From Acanthaster planci (Eukaryota; Echinodermata; Asteroidea; Valvatida; Acanthasteridae): a stretch of 46,299 nucleotides of DNA. Positions within the stretch are counted from its first letter, which is position 1; every line of letters begins with the position of its first letter. Under the pieces are notes generated by a model, which had not been told where the DNA came from, ran no database searches, and saw only the letters and a list, made by a program, of their open reading frames with translations. The stretch lies in assembly GCF_001949145.1 (NCBI RefSeq), contig NW_019091722.1:1-46299 (forward strand), given 5' to 3'. The position numbers and the translations under genes were made by a program. Positions 12,101-23,460 of this stretch are shown one piece after another.

Positions 12101-14005
12101 ATCCGAAATCACATAGTCTCCATTTTTGTGATGTACATGAGAACACAAAGCAGTCACTTGGTACCATTTTTTGTTCATATATTTTTCGACTGATTTGAGA
12201 TAGAACTTGTCCACATCCAGTGGCTGAAGCTTAGAGTGGTACATGATAAGCCCGTACGAAATGACAGCAGCTGCTTACTTGTGGCCCACCTTCAGCTATT
12301 GTTTTACTCCTAGCTTCGGCCATACCCTGGCCTTTTGGGCAATGTCATAAAACCTACATGTCGTTTGGAGTATTTTCAAAAAAGCAGCATTTGCCAATGC
12401 AGACTCTCATTACTGCTACCTTCTCTTTTGTAATCTTTGAATTTGTACTAGGTATTCAAGTCAAGAGCAGCGTGGTTGGTCCCCTGCCAGTGGACTCATC
12501 TTCTGGCCTCACTGCCCTGATATGGTAAAGCGATAACATTGTGGTTGGTCCCCCGTCACCGCGGAAATGTTTCAACATCAGGATATCAAGCAGTGGTTCA
12601 CACAGGCAAGGACAACACTGCAGTTCCTTGCTTCTGCCTTGCAGTGAGGTAAATCTGTGCTGGGGATCAGAAGTGAATATATTTGATATCACGGACACCA
12701 GGGGGCAAAATTCATAGTGTGCAATGTACACTGTGTGCACCACAGGTATTTTGACACACCAGACCGTCAGTTTTGCATGTATAACAATGATTTCAAAGAG
12801 AATGGGCAAACAATTGGCAGAATGACGGATAAGCGCGTTCAGTGCACATTACTAGCAGTGCCCTTATAGTGCCTCTATTTGTTTACACGGGCTTCCAAAA
12901 TCCGTTCACCTTTTTGCTCTTTAGCATTACCTCTTCTTTCAAGGTTGCAACCGCGTTGTTTTGACTCTATATACATGCAGGCCACACTTCTTTGCAATCA
13001 AAAATTGGCTTCACACAATTTTCTGCCTGGAATTCTTCAACTGTGCTAATAGAACCCTATACCTTGGTGTAATTAATTTGCCCATAGTTTTGGTTTTAGC
13101 CACGTGCCATACTGATTGCAAAATGTCAATGTAGTTTGGAATGTGTTCTGGGTGTCTGTGCACATATGTCTGTGGTGTGAAACTCGTGGACACTGTGGAA
13201 CACTAGGGGACACTGTTCACGATACACTCAATGTACACCCTGCATCCTTTAATCTTACATCAAAACTGTGTGTTATTTGCTTTTTAGTGCTACTGAATAT
13301 ATTTTGGCTGTTTAAGTACATACCTCAGAATCTGTATTCTTGTCCCTGCCCAAAAAATTCTGAGAAGGAAATGATCCAATAACAGACCTTCCTCTGATCA
13401 AAAAGTGCAGGGGGATGTATATTTGAACATGGGTAAAAAGAGCATAGTAAATGCAACGTTCTGCTTGTAACGAGGACATTCTGAGGTCCCAATCTCTTTG
13501 TTCCTCATTGTTTTATTTCCTGATAATACAATTGAAGTTTCTATGTATACCGTATACAAGGTAATCAGCGACGTTTGACTGCGTTCCCGCCCCCTTACCC
13601 ACAGATTTACACGGCTGCAACCCTATGATGGAGCGAGCCTATGTGTGTTTGTATAAAAGTGGGAAAAAGTTCCATACACAGACATAACTTGACAGCCTGT
13701 GTACAAACCCAACCAGGCTGGGCCTGAAATTCCAAGCAGTTAATGCTTCAATATTTTCCTAGCTAAATTTGGGACACTATTGTTTCAAAATGACTGATTT
13801 ACATGTTCCATTGCAGGCAGAAATGAGCGATGTCAGTATATGGAGCTCTTACTATATTACTTCCACCCAATTCATACGTGGAAAGGATATTTTCCTGTTA
13901 ATTAATTGATCAGATTGCGTTTCAATAACTCTTCCAAAGAGTTTGATCATGGTACGTTTACTCTCATTTTTGGGCATATTTCTTGCTTCGAATTCACTTT
14001 TCTGG
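9176..14005. other. Long intergenic stretch, low-level repeats only
   Basis: No frame has a recognisable domain. Visible items are a roughly 60 bp imperfect duplication near 9245-9350 around AACGGTG.TTTTTAGAC, and palindromic ATATATACGTACACGTATGTAC near 9363. A degenerate GACTTGACTCGAGT-type array lies at about 10770-10870. A repeat-like GTCGGCCCGAAAAATTAGGG segment follows poly-A and poly-T runs at 11470-11600, and a T/G run lies at 11879-11900. The longest open frames (for example 12809-12456 on the - strand) look like chance. Confidence 0.45.
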
Positions 14006-14009
14006 GAAT

Positions 14010-14080
14010 CAGGTTTTCATAGCAGCTCTTTCCTCGTCTTCTGCCTCAATGGCCCAGGTTCGAGTCCCACCAAGGCCTAC
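14010..14080 (+). repeat. tRNA/SINE-like relic with Pol III B-box
   Basis: GGTTCGAGTCCC at 14057-14068 is a perfect Pol III B-box, preceded by GCCTCAATGGCCCA as in many tRNA-derived SINE heads. The A-box side (TAGCAGCTC, about 14020) is poor and no cloverleaf can be drawn, so this is a decayed fragment, not a tRNA gene. Confidence 0.3.
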
Positions 14081-15339
14081 AACCCCTAAAAACTGAATAT
14101 TTTCCTCCTGTAGTAAGCGCTGACTTTGCATTAGATGAGGAATGTATAACAATAAACTATTAAGTGCCACTCACGTTGGCTTGGGCAAAATTTGATTCTG
14201 GGTTGCTGAAGGGAAAGGCGAGGGGAGTATCCCCGCGCAAACTTCACCCCCCCTAAAAAATAAAACTTCTAATGTTGCCATGGTGATGTACTTCAAAACT
14301 CTAATTCGGCGTGTCAATGTACAAAAAACTGAAAAACCTTACTGAAAAACTCAAAACTTACTGAAAAGCTGCTATAAGTGGCCTTTATTCAGTAATACTA
14401 TTTTAAACGTGAAATAAGGCGAACAAATGCCTTGAAATTCAAGTATGTTGGTCCAAAAACTAGTTTACAAAGTAAGCCAAGTGTTGTCTGTTTCAGTGCA
14501 TCATTTCCTTCATGCCCAGATAAGACCCAGAAAGTACTTTCAAAAATTAATGACATTTATATTTTCGTCAGATTTCTGTTTTTATTTTAAGTCTCGATTT
14601 TTGAGGATCTTGAAAGAGGTTTTAAGCACTGTCAACACTGGTATGCACTACTGATATCAATTGTGTTATCATTGAGAACGGAAATATCAGCCGTACAATA
14701 CATTCATCACCTTCCTCAGTCGTTTCCTGTAAAGCTCAACAGGTCATTTCATTGCTGTGTAAGACAATGCATTTCCTTGCATGACCCCACTGTTCGTATA
14801 TTTTTCTGTAAAAATGTTGCAGCCGTGACGGCTTTACTTGGCTAGGAATAAACATAACTGGCGCGTCAAAGGAAGCAGCTAACCACTGGCTTCTTACGCT
14901 TTCAATTGATGTGTGTATTATGTACAGTTGGAGGAAATCAAATCAGGAAAGGCTTTTTGTCAATGGAGTTGTTAGATATCAGGAATAAAAAAGGTTTTAC
15001 AGAGGACAGCCACAAAAGTGTTGTTTTGCTTCGGGCTCAATGAATCACGCATTTGTGATCTACGTCAGTCCACGTTTTATCCACCAATCAGATCAAAACA
15101 AACCCGTGGTCCAAGAGAGTGGTTTGTCACTGATACATCTTCCCGTGTTCATAAAAAGAACGTTTGTTAATGCATTTACAGTCATCTACCTCGTATCCAC
15201 CAATGAGAGCTGAGCATTTCACAGTGTCGGTGATCAAAGCTTCAACTGTGCCTCAGCTCCTCAAAGTGTGTACCAACAGTGCATGAATACAACTCATCAG
15301 AACAAGGTTAGTCAATGATGTGTGTGAGTGACAGCGCTC

Positions 15340-15535
15340 ATCAGGGGCAAATCACAAAGCAGGCCAAGCCCAGTAGTCACTGCTCAGGAAATGGCTGGCA
15401 AGTTTAAAGGCACGGGCGGCTGCGTCGCTCCTCAGAATAAACACACTCTGCTTCAACTTTAGATGACTGATCTGAAAGAGCAGACTTGATCGGCTAGAGA
15501 GGGCAGACTGCTACTCTACATTGCAAGGTGTGTTT
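15340..15535 (+). promoter_or_regulatory. Conserved block with donor-like site, possible noncoding first exon
   Basis: This is among the best kept parts between the two duplicated arms (partner 27445-27640). Shared words are AATCACAAAGCAGGCCAAGC, CTCAGGAAATGGCTGGC, AGTTTAAAGGC and CGGGCGGCTGC. It ends in TTGCAAG|GTGTGT (15528) in copy A and TTGCAAG|GTGAGT in copy B, both good splice donors. The C1q ATG downstream sits directly behind an acceptor. A long-intron noncoding exon is therefore possible, but an unrelated conserved element is equally allowed by the sequence. Confidence 0.3.
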
Positions 15536-15759
15536 TAAATAACGTATTTGAACTAAGAGCGTGCATGGACGATAGCCATGAATTTATTTATTCTGGGAAT
15601 AATTTTGTACATATTAGTCGATTCCATTTGTTCCCCTTACACGATTTTAAAGCGAGTCCTATGGATGATATTTGTTTAGAGTTGGAAACACAGTGTGACT
15701 ACTTTCAGCTGAATACTAACAAAAAAGTTGGAACAGTAGCTGTTATATGTTTGTCTCTT

Positions 15760-16715
15760 CCAGGCTCAAAAAATGGCCATTTTTGGCTTTTCTGCAAGGT
15801 TGCAGAAAGCCATTGTTCTGATTTTTTTTTCTTTCTTCGTCGTCGTCTTCTTCTTTTTTGCCCCAAAGACTATTGACATTGTACATGTGTTTTCTACACG
15901 CCACTTTTGCCATTAAACTTTGTCGTAGATTATTCAAAGTTGGCAGAGTAGTAGTCCTTATAGCATAGATGTGCCCCGACCAGTGATGCAATGATGACGT
16001 CATCATGAGTCAGGTGACGTCATCACAAATTCGCACATTTCAAAGCTTTATATCTACAGAACGGTATGTCGATTGGGGTGAAACTTGGTATTTTGTTTGA
16101 CCTGCATGTGTTATAGATAAAAAAATATATGACGTCATCATGACGTCATTATGCGATTTTATATATAATTTTGAATTTTTGAAGTGTTTTGCAACATCTC
16201 ACTAACTCAATATGATAGATTCAAAATTCTCTTTGTATTAGGTTAGTTGGGCAATAGATATGTGCACAAAATTTGGAAAAAAATGCATAACGTAATGGTG
16301 ACGTTCTTAAAACACACATAGGGTAAAGTTAGAATGGCATGAAACTTGGCAGGTAGCTAGATAGAAGTCCCAGGACACATTCCAAAATGACGTCATGATG
16401 ACGTCATGGGTTGATTTGTAATTAATTTATGTAAATTGAAATTTACACTCTGTTTATCAAATGGTACACTTTTATTCATTTAATTGGATTCAAGCTTTAT
16501 GGAAACAAAAATCTGCATTATACGTCAACTGGAATGATTCGTCATCACTCAGCCAATGACCTTATAACATTTTATATATAATTTCCACGAATTTTGCCAT
16601 ATTTCAATAATGCACAGCCCATCAAAAGGGTTTGCATTATGTTTTTTAAGGTAATAAAAAGTATAAAGCGGAAAAGCCCTATGCTTCGTTGCAAAAAGAC
16701 ATAGCTCTAGTCAAC
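15760..16715. mobile_element. 0.95 kb insertion with clustered TGACGTCA palindromes, unclassified
   Basis: Copy B of the duplication reads straight through the equivalent of GTCTCTT..GTTGAATTTT (27840-27870), while copy A carries this extra block. It starts near a T- and C-rich run (15820-15860, TTCGTCGTCGTCTTC). It contains AACTTGG twice in a repeated context (GGGTGAAACTTGG at 16077, GCATGAAACTTGG at 16339) and six exact TGACGTCA octamers at 15995, 16015, 16130, 16141, 16388 and 16399. No coding frame, clear terminal inverted repeat or target duplication was found, so a non-autonomous DNA element is an inference. Confidence 0.55.
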
Positions 16716-18256
16716 TTTCCTGTTGATTTTCAACTTCGGAAATTAAATGTTCGTAATTGTAATCTATAATCGGAAAAAGTCACCTGAACCTCGAGGGCCA
16801 AATTCTAATCTCTTCCTTATGTTCTTATGCACCGTTTCCTTTTTTATAGGCTATGCAGTGTCTCTGTTAATTCCTTACGCTAATTTGAATTACACAAACA
16901 AAGTTGGGCTGAAACCACGCATTTAAAAACGAGGAGATTGGTCTTGTTATTGTGCTTTTCTCGCTCAAATTCATCAGATAAACTTCTCAAATTGCTTTCC
17001 AGGTAAATGCATTCGCAAAATTCTGCTCGTGAACAGTCAAGCGCAAATTTAAACGGAATCGTCCCCGTAGGTGAAATATTTGTGCTGCAAGTTGGACTAC
17101 AAGAGCTCCGTGACCTCAAATCTGTTGGCTTTTGCGTTCGCCTAATGTACTAACTTGTCTGTACATGATGACGAGTCATTTAGGGGGGGGGCAACGGAAA
17201 TCTGGAGCCATTGATCAATCGAAGTACTCCCAGCCAGTTGTAATGTTTCAGAAACGCGTGCAACACAAACTATTCATCAGAGTATTTTTATTTCTTTAAG
17301 TAAACGATATCCTTATTGCTTAGCTAAACAATTTGTCAGAAATTGGTTGTACTGATAATAGATCGAAATCTGAACGTGAAAATGCCTTGTGTCAAAAAGA
17401 CAGGAAGTAGTTTGATCATTTTAAAACTGAAACAATGTCTGACTTCTTTGCATTTTTATTTTAATTTCTCTTAGCTAATGTAGATATTGAAAGAATAATT
17501 TGAATACGGAGCTCACGGCGTGACATTTGATGGGTACTGGAACAAGTTTCCTTTCACTTATGAATAATAAAAATATGTTGAAATGTTACAAAGACCTAAA
17601 CACTTCATTTTACTATTAACAAGTTTCGTACTTCAATTTTCCCAGTCAATTTCCGCAAATATGTTTAAAGTGATAGGACATGTACATCGACAAATATGGG
17701 TAATTCTGCATCTTAGTTTCCATGTTTTACGTGTCAATTCAAAATTCGTAATACCTCAAAACATTTTTTTTATTTTTTTACGTAATATTTAATAATCTTT
17801 TTGTTTCTGACTGCAACAAAGTGATTTTTGTATCAATTTCAGTTTATACCGTCTTCCCTTTCGTCGTTGACTTTAGTAGATTAACAGAAACATCAGGGTG
17901 AGTTTCATTGAATGATGAATGATGAGCCAAAGGCATTTCTGTTTTAATCTACAACAAAAGAATCGCATAAATTGAAATTTACTTTTAACTCTAACCTCTT
18001 CACCAGATAACCCTGAGGTACCTTTGACATGGGATCTTTGACAATCAGGATCTTCTCCAGCATGTTTTCTAATTCGTATTAAGACGTCACACGGCTCTGG
18101 TGATAACTTTTTGAACGAGAGGGCACTCCTACTTAAAGCAAAGTAAATTTTACTTGAAAGACATCAATGAGTGCCTAACACATGCTTGATGGAAATCAAT
18201 CAAAAGTATTACCGTGGGATACGGGGGCATTAGACCTTGCAGTATGGGTTAATTCA

Positions 18257-18345
18257 AGATAGATAGATAGATAGATGGATGGAGGGATAGATGGATGGAT
18301 GGATGGATGGATGGATGGACGGACGGACGGACGGACGGATGGATA
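18257..18345 (+). repeat. Tetranucleotide microsatellite (GATA/GATG/GACG)n
   Basis: Runs of AGAT, then GATG, then GACG, then GATG follow one another, consistent with successive point changes spreading within one array. It lies where the duplicated copy B has unrelated sequence. Confidence 0.95.
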
Positions 18346-18980
18346 TGGTCCCTGAGTGGTTAGGACCGAATCGGTTGAATGGAGGCCTGATTTCCCAGCC
18401 TGTGGAGGTATTTGACTGTTCATGATGCAGTGGGGAACAACATTTTTGGCATTATTGGCCCAATTGGTTTAATAACGTTGCCAGAACACTGAATCCAAGT
18501 AAACAGTCTTTGAATGCTTGGGTTGTGTAGAGTATGGGGACTGATTTATTCAACCCTTGTTTAATTAGTCACTCCGGGCAACAATAGATCAAAACATGGC
18601 CCTAAAACGTAGCCAAAATTAGAAAGGGACCTTCAGCGCCGTGCATAGTAAAAATAGGGTGTTGTACTTTCCTATCACAGGTGTTATGAACCTGGTTTAA
18701 GTCTAGGACCAATATATTAATAATCTAAAAGTTGTAATCTACAAACCTTTGCACACGTATATGTTTCACGCCCACTCAACATGTGGAAATTAACGACTTC
18801 GACCATGCGCGGCGGTTACTTAACTGGACCCTCGTCAACCATACGGAAATGACGGTACTAACTTGCCAATCCTCTGTTTCGAAAACTTCGTTGCACAAAG
18901 TAAACAAATTATCACATAACTCTTTGTATGTGCTTAGAATGCTTAGACCGAATAAAAAACTACAGATCTATGAAAAGAAA

Positions 18981-19713
18981 TGCTACATAAATATAAATTG
19001 TAGCCTCAAAGTTGTTGCTAAGATTATAAATTATTTTTATTTTCAATCGATCACTTGGCCTTTTTTCCCCTTAAATTTCTCAATTTTAGAAGTTTCCCAG
19101 AACAGTGAGACACTGCATACGACAGGCCAGAATCCCAACTACACAATACAATCAGTTCTATGTAGGTAGATTTCTTTGTTCGACTTTCGTGACTTATAAT
19201 TGATACTTTGGCGCAGGGCAATCTGCAGGTGTTTTACATAATAGTACATGCACAAAACAGACCCAACCGCATATCGTGCACATTACACTGCGGCGCGGCG
19301 TACATGTAGTATACATGCAAAGGTGCATGGAAATTCTCGTTTGTTAAAGCTGTTGTACGTGTTCATTTGGTTTGTGTGTACTATAGTACAGGTTAAACTG
19401 GAAATATATACCCTGAATTTTAACATCATCCTTGCATTTTTATAACGACGGATGCTACATAAATATAAATTGTAGCCTCAAAGTTGTTGCTAAGATTATA
19501 AATTATTTTTATTTTCAATCGATCACTTGGCCTTTTTTCCCCTTAAATTTCTCAATTTTAGAAGTTTCCCAGAACAGTTAGACACTGCATACGACAGGCC
19601 AGAATTCATTTGGTTTGTGTGTACTATAGTACAGGTTAAACTGGAAATATATACCCTGAATTTTAACATCATCCTTGCATTTTTATAACGACGGATGCTA
19701 CATAAATATAAAT
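18981..19713 (+). repeat. 472 bp tandem duplication with an internal 229 bp deletion
   Basis: Positions 18981-19133 recur at 19453-19605 (offset 472) with one visible mismatch. Positions 19362-19470 recur at 19605-19713 (offset 243). The second copy therefore lacks 19134-19362. The motif TGCTACATAAATATAAAT starts each unit and occurs a third time at 19696. The near identity marks it as recent. It lies in the 1.5 kb that separates the two homologous parts of duplication copy A. Confidence 0.9.
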
Positions 19714-20284
19714 ATAAATTAACCTCAATTTACGTAACAAACTTCATGTTAAGTTACTCTACTTTTTAGTTCCTCTGTAGTTCCCGAGTCACTAATCTGA
19801 ATTCTTGCGCTGGCAATGCCGTAAGCAAGCTTATGCGAGAAATGGATTCGGTGCTGAGTTAGGTCGATATGCAAACGCGTCCGGTCGTGCAGAGAAAAAA
19901 AAATGAGCGCAAACCCACCGACAAATCTAAACCTTCACACCTTTCTCCACCACTTTATAAAACTTCAGGAAAACTTCCAAGTTGTTGTTTCGAGCCTTCA
20001 AAATTGCATCTAAATGTAAACAAACTACCGCTTACAAAAAGAGCTTTTTCACAAAAATCACTAGTTTTGACGACTTTAGTACTATTTCCCAATTTAATTT
20101 TCAACACATTTGGATAAGGCCTTTTTACCATGAAAATATTTGGGGAAGGAACCTTTTTTCCAAAAAGTGAAAAAAAGACGGAACTTTCGTGAACTAAAGA
20201 AGCTGTTCGCCTAACACGAATCCCCATTGCCCTCATTACGCATGGAAATGACCCTCAAAATGGGACATGCTCATCCCTCTGATA

Positions 20285-20600
20285 CATACATGTGCACCAC
20301 CAACCAGTCTGTTAACTTAGCTAGTGACATCTGCACCCTGCAGTGAACAAACGTATTTAGGGGATTTAACTCTGTGCAGATCGATTTCAGAAACTTAGGC
20401 CAGTCTCAATAACACACACATTTAGCCCCGAATTCTGGACCCCGAGTCGCAGTAGATCAGACAGTCACTTACACCGCAAGTGCGTTCTAACATATGGGAC
20501 TGAGGTATTGATAAACAAGGTACAGAAGAGAAATGGGAGCACACCTCTGACACATCAAACTTGGCAACAATTTCTGACATCAATTGCTTAAATTGGTTGG
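20285..20600 (+). promoter_or_regulatory. Conserved C1q 5' flank of the 20836 gene
   Basis: This matches the blocks before the - strand C1q gene (8930-9175) and before the 30607 exon relic, and in part the orphan block at 1545-1800. Landmarks in order are CACCACCAA, GTTAACTTAG, GGGGATTTAACT, TAGGCCAGTCTCAATAACACACACA, CAGACAGTCACTTACACCGC and GGTATTGATAAACAAGGTA. The last ends in a donor-like AACAAG|GTA. It lies 240-550 bp before the ATG. Promoter plus noncoding exon is the likely role. No TATA box is convincing. Confidence 0.6.
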
Positions 20601-20779
20601 AAAAGGAATACTAAAAACAATAAGAGGATGTCATAATTGCTGTTTAATCGTTTGATTTTTTTTCAGGTTTGGTGTATGGATGCATTGATGTGTTCTTCGA
20701 TACACAAAAAGTGTTGATAAGAGATGGCTCAGCTTTAAGGGTTTTACGTATTAAGATATGTTTCACTTTTAGAAATCCT

Positions 20780-20835
20780 GATAATTTTTTAATCTCTGTC
20801 TATTTTTTTTTATTCCACTATATTCTTTTTTACAG
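20780..20835 (+). promoter_or_regulatory. Intron 3' splice site abutting the C1q start codon
   Basis: A pyrimidine-rich run (TCTCTGTCTATTTTTTTTTATTCC... ) ends in TTTTTTACAG immediately before ATG. The same arrangement, CACTATAT..TTACAG|ATG, precedes the 36853 gene. A related one ending AAG|ATG precedes the 8585 start. This is the reason for choosing these start codons. Confidence 0.75.
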
Positions 20836-21645
20836 ATGAAACACTGTTTTGCAATCAGCCTTTCAATTGCAGTCCTCCTGGGTAACTTTATCAAGCTCAG
20901 AGCTGCCACTACCGGACCGGCTCCTGTCGAATCTGATAGTCATGGGTCTCAAGTGTGTCCAATGTGCTGCCAGGGTCCTGCTGGGACACCCGGAATTCCG
21001 GGCATACCAGGAAATCAAGGTCAATTTGGACCGGCAGGGGAAAAGGGCGATGCTGGGGTCAAGGGTGAGAAGGGTGAGATTGGTCCATTCGGCGCTGTTG
21101 GGAACCCTGGCCCGAAAGGGGACGACGGAATGGGCCTGCCTGGTAAGGCAGGCCCCAGAGGTCCACCTGGTTTAGTTGGAGCCATCAGGGAAGCGGGGGT
21201 CAAGGGTTCAAAGGGCGAGCCCGGGGAGGCTTCAGATGACACCGCCCACTGGGTGGCGTTCACAGTGACACGGACAAGCCACTCGGATACCTCTACGAGT
21301 CATGAAACCCGTTTGCCCTTCGAGCAGTTCAAGACGCTTCTGCCGGGTACAGTCTTCGATCTTGCAACGGGAACATTCACATGTAGCGTGCCGGGTACCT
21401 ATGTGTTCACATTCTCCGTGGGCAAATATTCTCCTAGCAATCTCTACGTTCATCTTAGGAAAAACGACGACCAGGTTGTATCTGGCGCCAGCACTGATCA
21501 CAGTCCCAATGAGCAGGTGTCCGGGAGCGCGGTGCTGGTTCTGCAGCGAGGAGACTCGGTGTATTTGACCTTCAATGGTAGGGCGTATACTGGTTCAAAC
21601 CGACACTACACCTCATTTAGCGGTTTTCTAATTTACTCCCAATGA
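20836..21645 (+). CDS. Secreted collagen-C1q domain protein
   Basis: A single 269-residue frame. Residues 4-22 form a hydrophobic signal peptide, with probable cleavage near Ala23/Ala24. A short spacer leads to a CPMCC cluster (Cys41, 44, 45) suited to inter-chain disulfides. Residues 47-132 are collagen Gly-X-Y triplets with one two-residue interruption (98-99) and one Gly-to-Arg change at residue 118. Residues 137-269 are a full-length C1q (gC1q) domain with FTCSVPGTYVFTF at 181-193, the family signature. Such proteins trimerise through the collagen stalk and bind ligands by the globular head, often as innate immune recognition molecules. The ATG follows directly on a T-rich acceptor ending ACAG, so a noncoding exon probably lies upstream. 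AATAAA is 20 bp after the stop. The target it binds cannot be told from sequence. Confidence 0.93.
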   Translation: MKHCFAISLSIAVLLGNFIKLRAATTGPAPVESDSHGSQVCPMCCQGPAGTPGIPGIPGNQGQFGPAGEKGDAGVKGEKGEIGPFGAVGNPGPKGDDGMGLPGKAGPRGPPGLVGAIREAGVKGSKGEPGEASDDTAHWVAFTVTRTSHSDTSTSHETRLPFEQFKTLLPGTVFDLATGTFTCSVPGTYVFTFSVGKYSPSNLYVHLRKNDDQVVSGASTDHSPNEQVSGSAVLVLQRGDSVYLTFNGRAYTGSNRHYTSFSGFLIYSQ

Positions 21646-21665
21646 ACAAGAGAAAGTATGGATTA

Positions 21666-21671
21666 AATAAA
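21666..21671 (+). terminator. Polyadenylation signal AATAAA
   Basis: Canonical AATAAA 20 bp after the TGA of the C1q gene at 20836-21645. The sister gene at 36853 has AATAAA overlapping its own stop codon (37661-37666). Confidence 0.7.
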
Positions 21672-22147
21672 CACGATTGCATTTCGTGCTGCTTTGCTAT
21701 TTCAGATACAAAATGTTAGTACGAAAAATGTAGTCTGCATAGATATTTGGAAATGCTTTGCTTTTCCCACAAAATGTAATAACCTCAGCTGATCTTCATC
21801 AGATGCTATTATCAATCGTTTTGGTATCTTGGGCCTGATTTTTCCTTTTTTTCAATTGATTTCAAATTAATGCAGTGTTGTGTGTATTGAAACAAATTGA
21901 ACGAAATCATCTGAATTAATATGTTATGTTCTTCGTTAAAAGATACATCCCCGTCATGGGAGCAAGGAAAACACGAAGACCCAAGGTACAGTTAACAATG
22001 GACTTTTTGAAAAAGAAAGGGCTTCTTGAACCTTTTTATGTCTCACCGATCGGAAACTCAAATATACTCCTTTGTGTACATTGAAACGCTCCCCTCCGTT
22101 CTTGTCAAGTTCAGCCTAGTCTCCAATCCTGGACACGAACTCATCCT

Positions 22148-22202
22148 AACTTTCAGGCACACAAGGAATCCAAACATCATTAGGAAGCAGCTAAATGCAA
22201 CT
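22148..22202 (+). repeat. Shared 3' flank segment of C1q loci
   Basis: CAGGCACACAAGGAATCCAAACAT..TTAGGAAG and CTAAATGCAAC here match 37958-38010 downstream of the C1q gene at 36853. This shows that the duplicated units also carried downstream DNA. Confidence 0.6.
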
Positions 22203-22303
22203 GAAGCAACTTGCTTACTTTCACTTATTAGATATCTCATAATAATAGAAAATATCTCCATTCCGGGATAAAAATGTTAACTTTGCTCGCCATATAGGTA
22301 AAT

Positions 22304-22483
22304 TAACGACTGGGTTGTCAGTGGTGGTAGCAAATAATCCAGCATAGAAGAGCAGATTCTGGGAGCGAAGTGGTCGTATTTCAGCAAGGAGGCTCATTGT
22401 ATTTGACCATGCAGGGTAGGGCTTGGAGTTATTCAGCTAAACGCTACGTTTTATTCATTGGCTTTCTCCTTTACACAAAGTAA
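22304..22483 (+). pseudogene. C1q-domain 3' end relic
   Basis: Aligned to the end of the 36853 gene, this keeps ACGACTGGG, GTCAGTGG.GGTAGCA, TCTGGGAGCG, CAGCAAGGAGGCTC and GTATTTGACCATGCAGGGTAGGG. It then has a diverged last strand and a TAA at 22481-22483. It covers only the last third of a C1q domain, has small indels that break the frame, and has no collagen part upstream. It lies 660 bp after an intact copy, so a further tandem copy once stood here. Confidence 0.82.
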
Positions 22484-22489
22484 AGACCA

Positions 22490-23455
22490 ACAGCCAAGAA
22501 TGAGGTACACAGCTTTTCGTGCAATTTCTATTGGCTTGAAATCTCTCTTGAGTTGGAAAATGTTTTTACTCTCTTACATATTTATTAGCCTTAGCTATTG
22601 TAGTGGAATGTTATGGTTTTTCTGTGCTTAAAGCTTATTAAGCTTATTTTCCACTACTTGCAGTCAATAAATGTTAAACGTTCCCGTCTCGTTGTGTACA
22701 CTTACACTAAGACCATCTTTGTTCATGGAGTTTCGGGCAACTCTTCTAGTCCCCCTTTGCTTTCATTAATTTAATGGTCATATGTTCCCTCAAATCTCTT
22801 CCTTCCAAAAATTCAACCCTGCTGACTACCCACTCTTTGTAATCGCCGCTTTGTACTTTGAATCTGGATTGCTTAAAGTGGATCTGCGACCCTTTTGTGA
22901 GACGGCACTGGTCAAAATAAAGACCAAGTTGATCTTGAATTTAACGATAGAACAGGTACATTTTCAATTAACTCACCTGGGCTGTATGTTGGGTCGATAA
23001 TTACAACATTTCCTTCAATATTATGCATTTTGCTCATGGCTGTTAAATACACGTAGTACACAAGCATCTATCTTGCATATATTCCACCGCCAATACTTAC
23101 CGCCCTTTTATCATTGACCTCCAGAAATGTCCCTACTATACAAAAGATTTGGATTCCCTTCATGTCTTGACCCCAGGTTCCAAACGAACTAAGCGTTTCT
23201 GGGCAAAATAATTGGAAATACTGTTACGTGCGACTAATTCAAAAGAACCAAAATGAAGTAGGACACGACAGAGATGAACTTGACAGCAGAGAAAAGGAAA
23301 CCAGCAACTATAATTACAGAAATTTATTCAGTTCATATACCAAAAATAATAACTATTACAGAAATGTAAATCTAGGTTACTATTTGTTTATAAAATTAAA
23401 TAATTACTTTTAGGTCAGAGAAATATGGAAGGGCTGCGTAGCACCGTGACCAGAA
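22490..23455. other. Intergenic, no gene seen
   Basis: AT-rich DNA with AATAAA near 22667 that could have served the C1q relic. No domain-bearing frame is visible on either strand. Confidence 0.45.
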
Positions 23456-23460
23456 AATCG

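Larger units (their letters stand above)
14545..18725 (+). repeat. Segmental duplication, copy A (upstream arm of C1q unit)
   Basis: This block aligns in order with 26605-30260. Anchors include GTCTCGATTTTTGA (14592/26677), a nearly identical 75 bp run at 14817-14891/26921-26995 with one mismatch, and a conserved block at 15340-15535/27445-27640. Others are GGAAAAAGTCACCTGAACCTC (16773/27921), GGAGCTCACGGCGTGACATTTGATGGGTA (17508/28643), the run CTGGTGA.A.TTTTTGAACGA (18098/29248) and TGGTCCCTGAGTGGTTAGG (18346/29904). Copy A is interrupted by a 0.95 kb insertion and a GATA/GATG microsatellite that copy B lacks. Copy B has extra DNA at about 29460-29890. After 18725 copy A holds 1.5 kb of other DNA and resumes homology at 20285. 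Confidence 0.88.

Noticed and set aside
12456-12809. 117-codon - strand frame
   Set aside because: No domain, contains a repeated GTGGTTGGTCCCC word, and lies in a repeat-like area.
20849-21568. Long open frames in other frames and on the opposite strand of the C1q genes (also at 8167-8558 and 36926-37446)
   Set aside because: They are by-products of the Gly-Pro repeat codons. Gly-X-Y repeats read as Pro- or Arg-rich frames.
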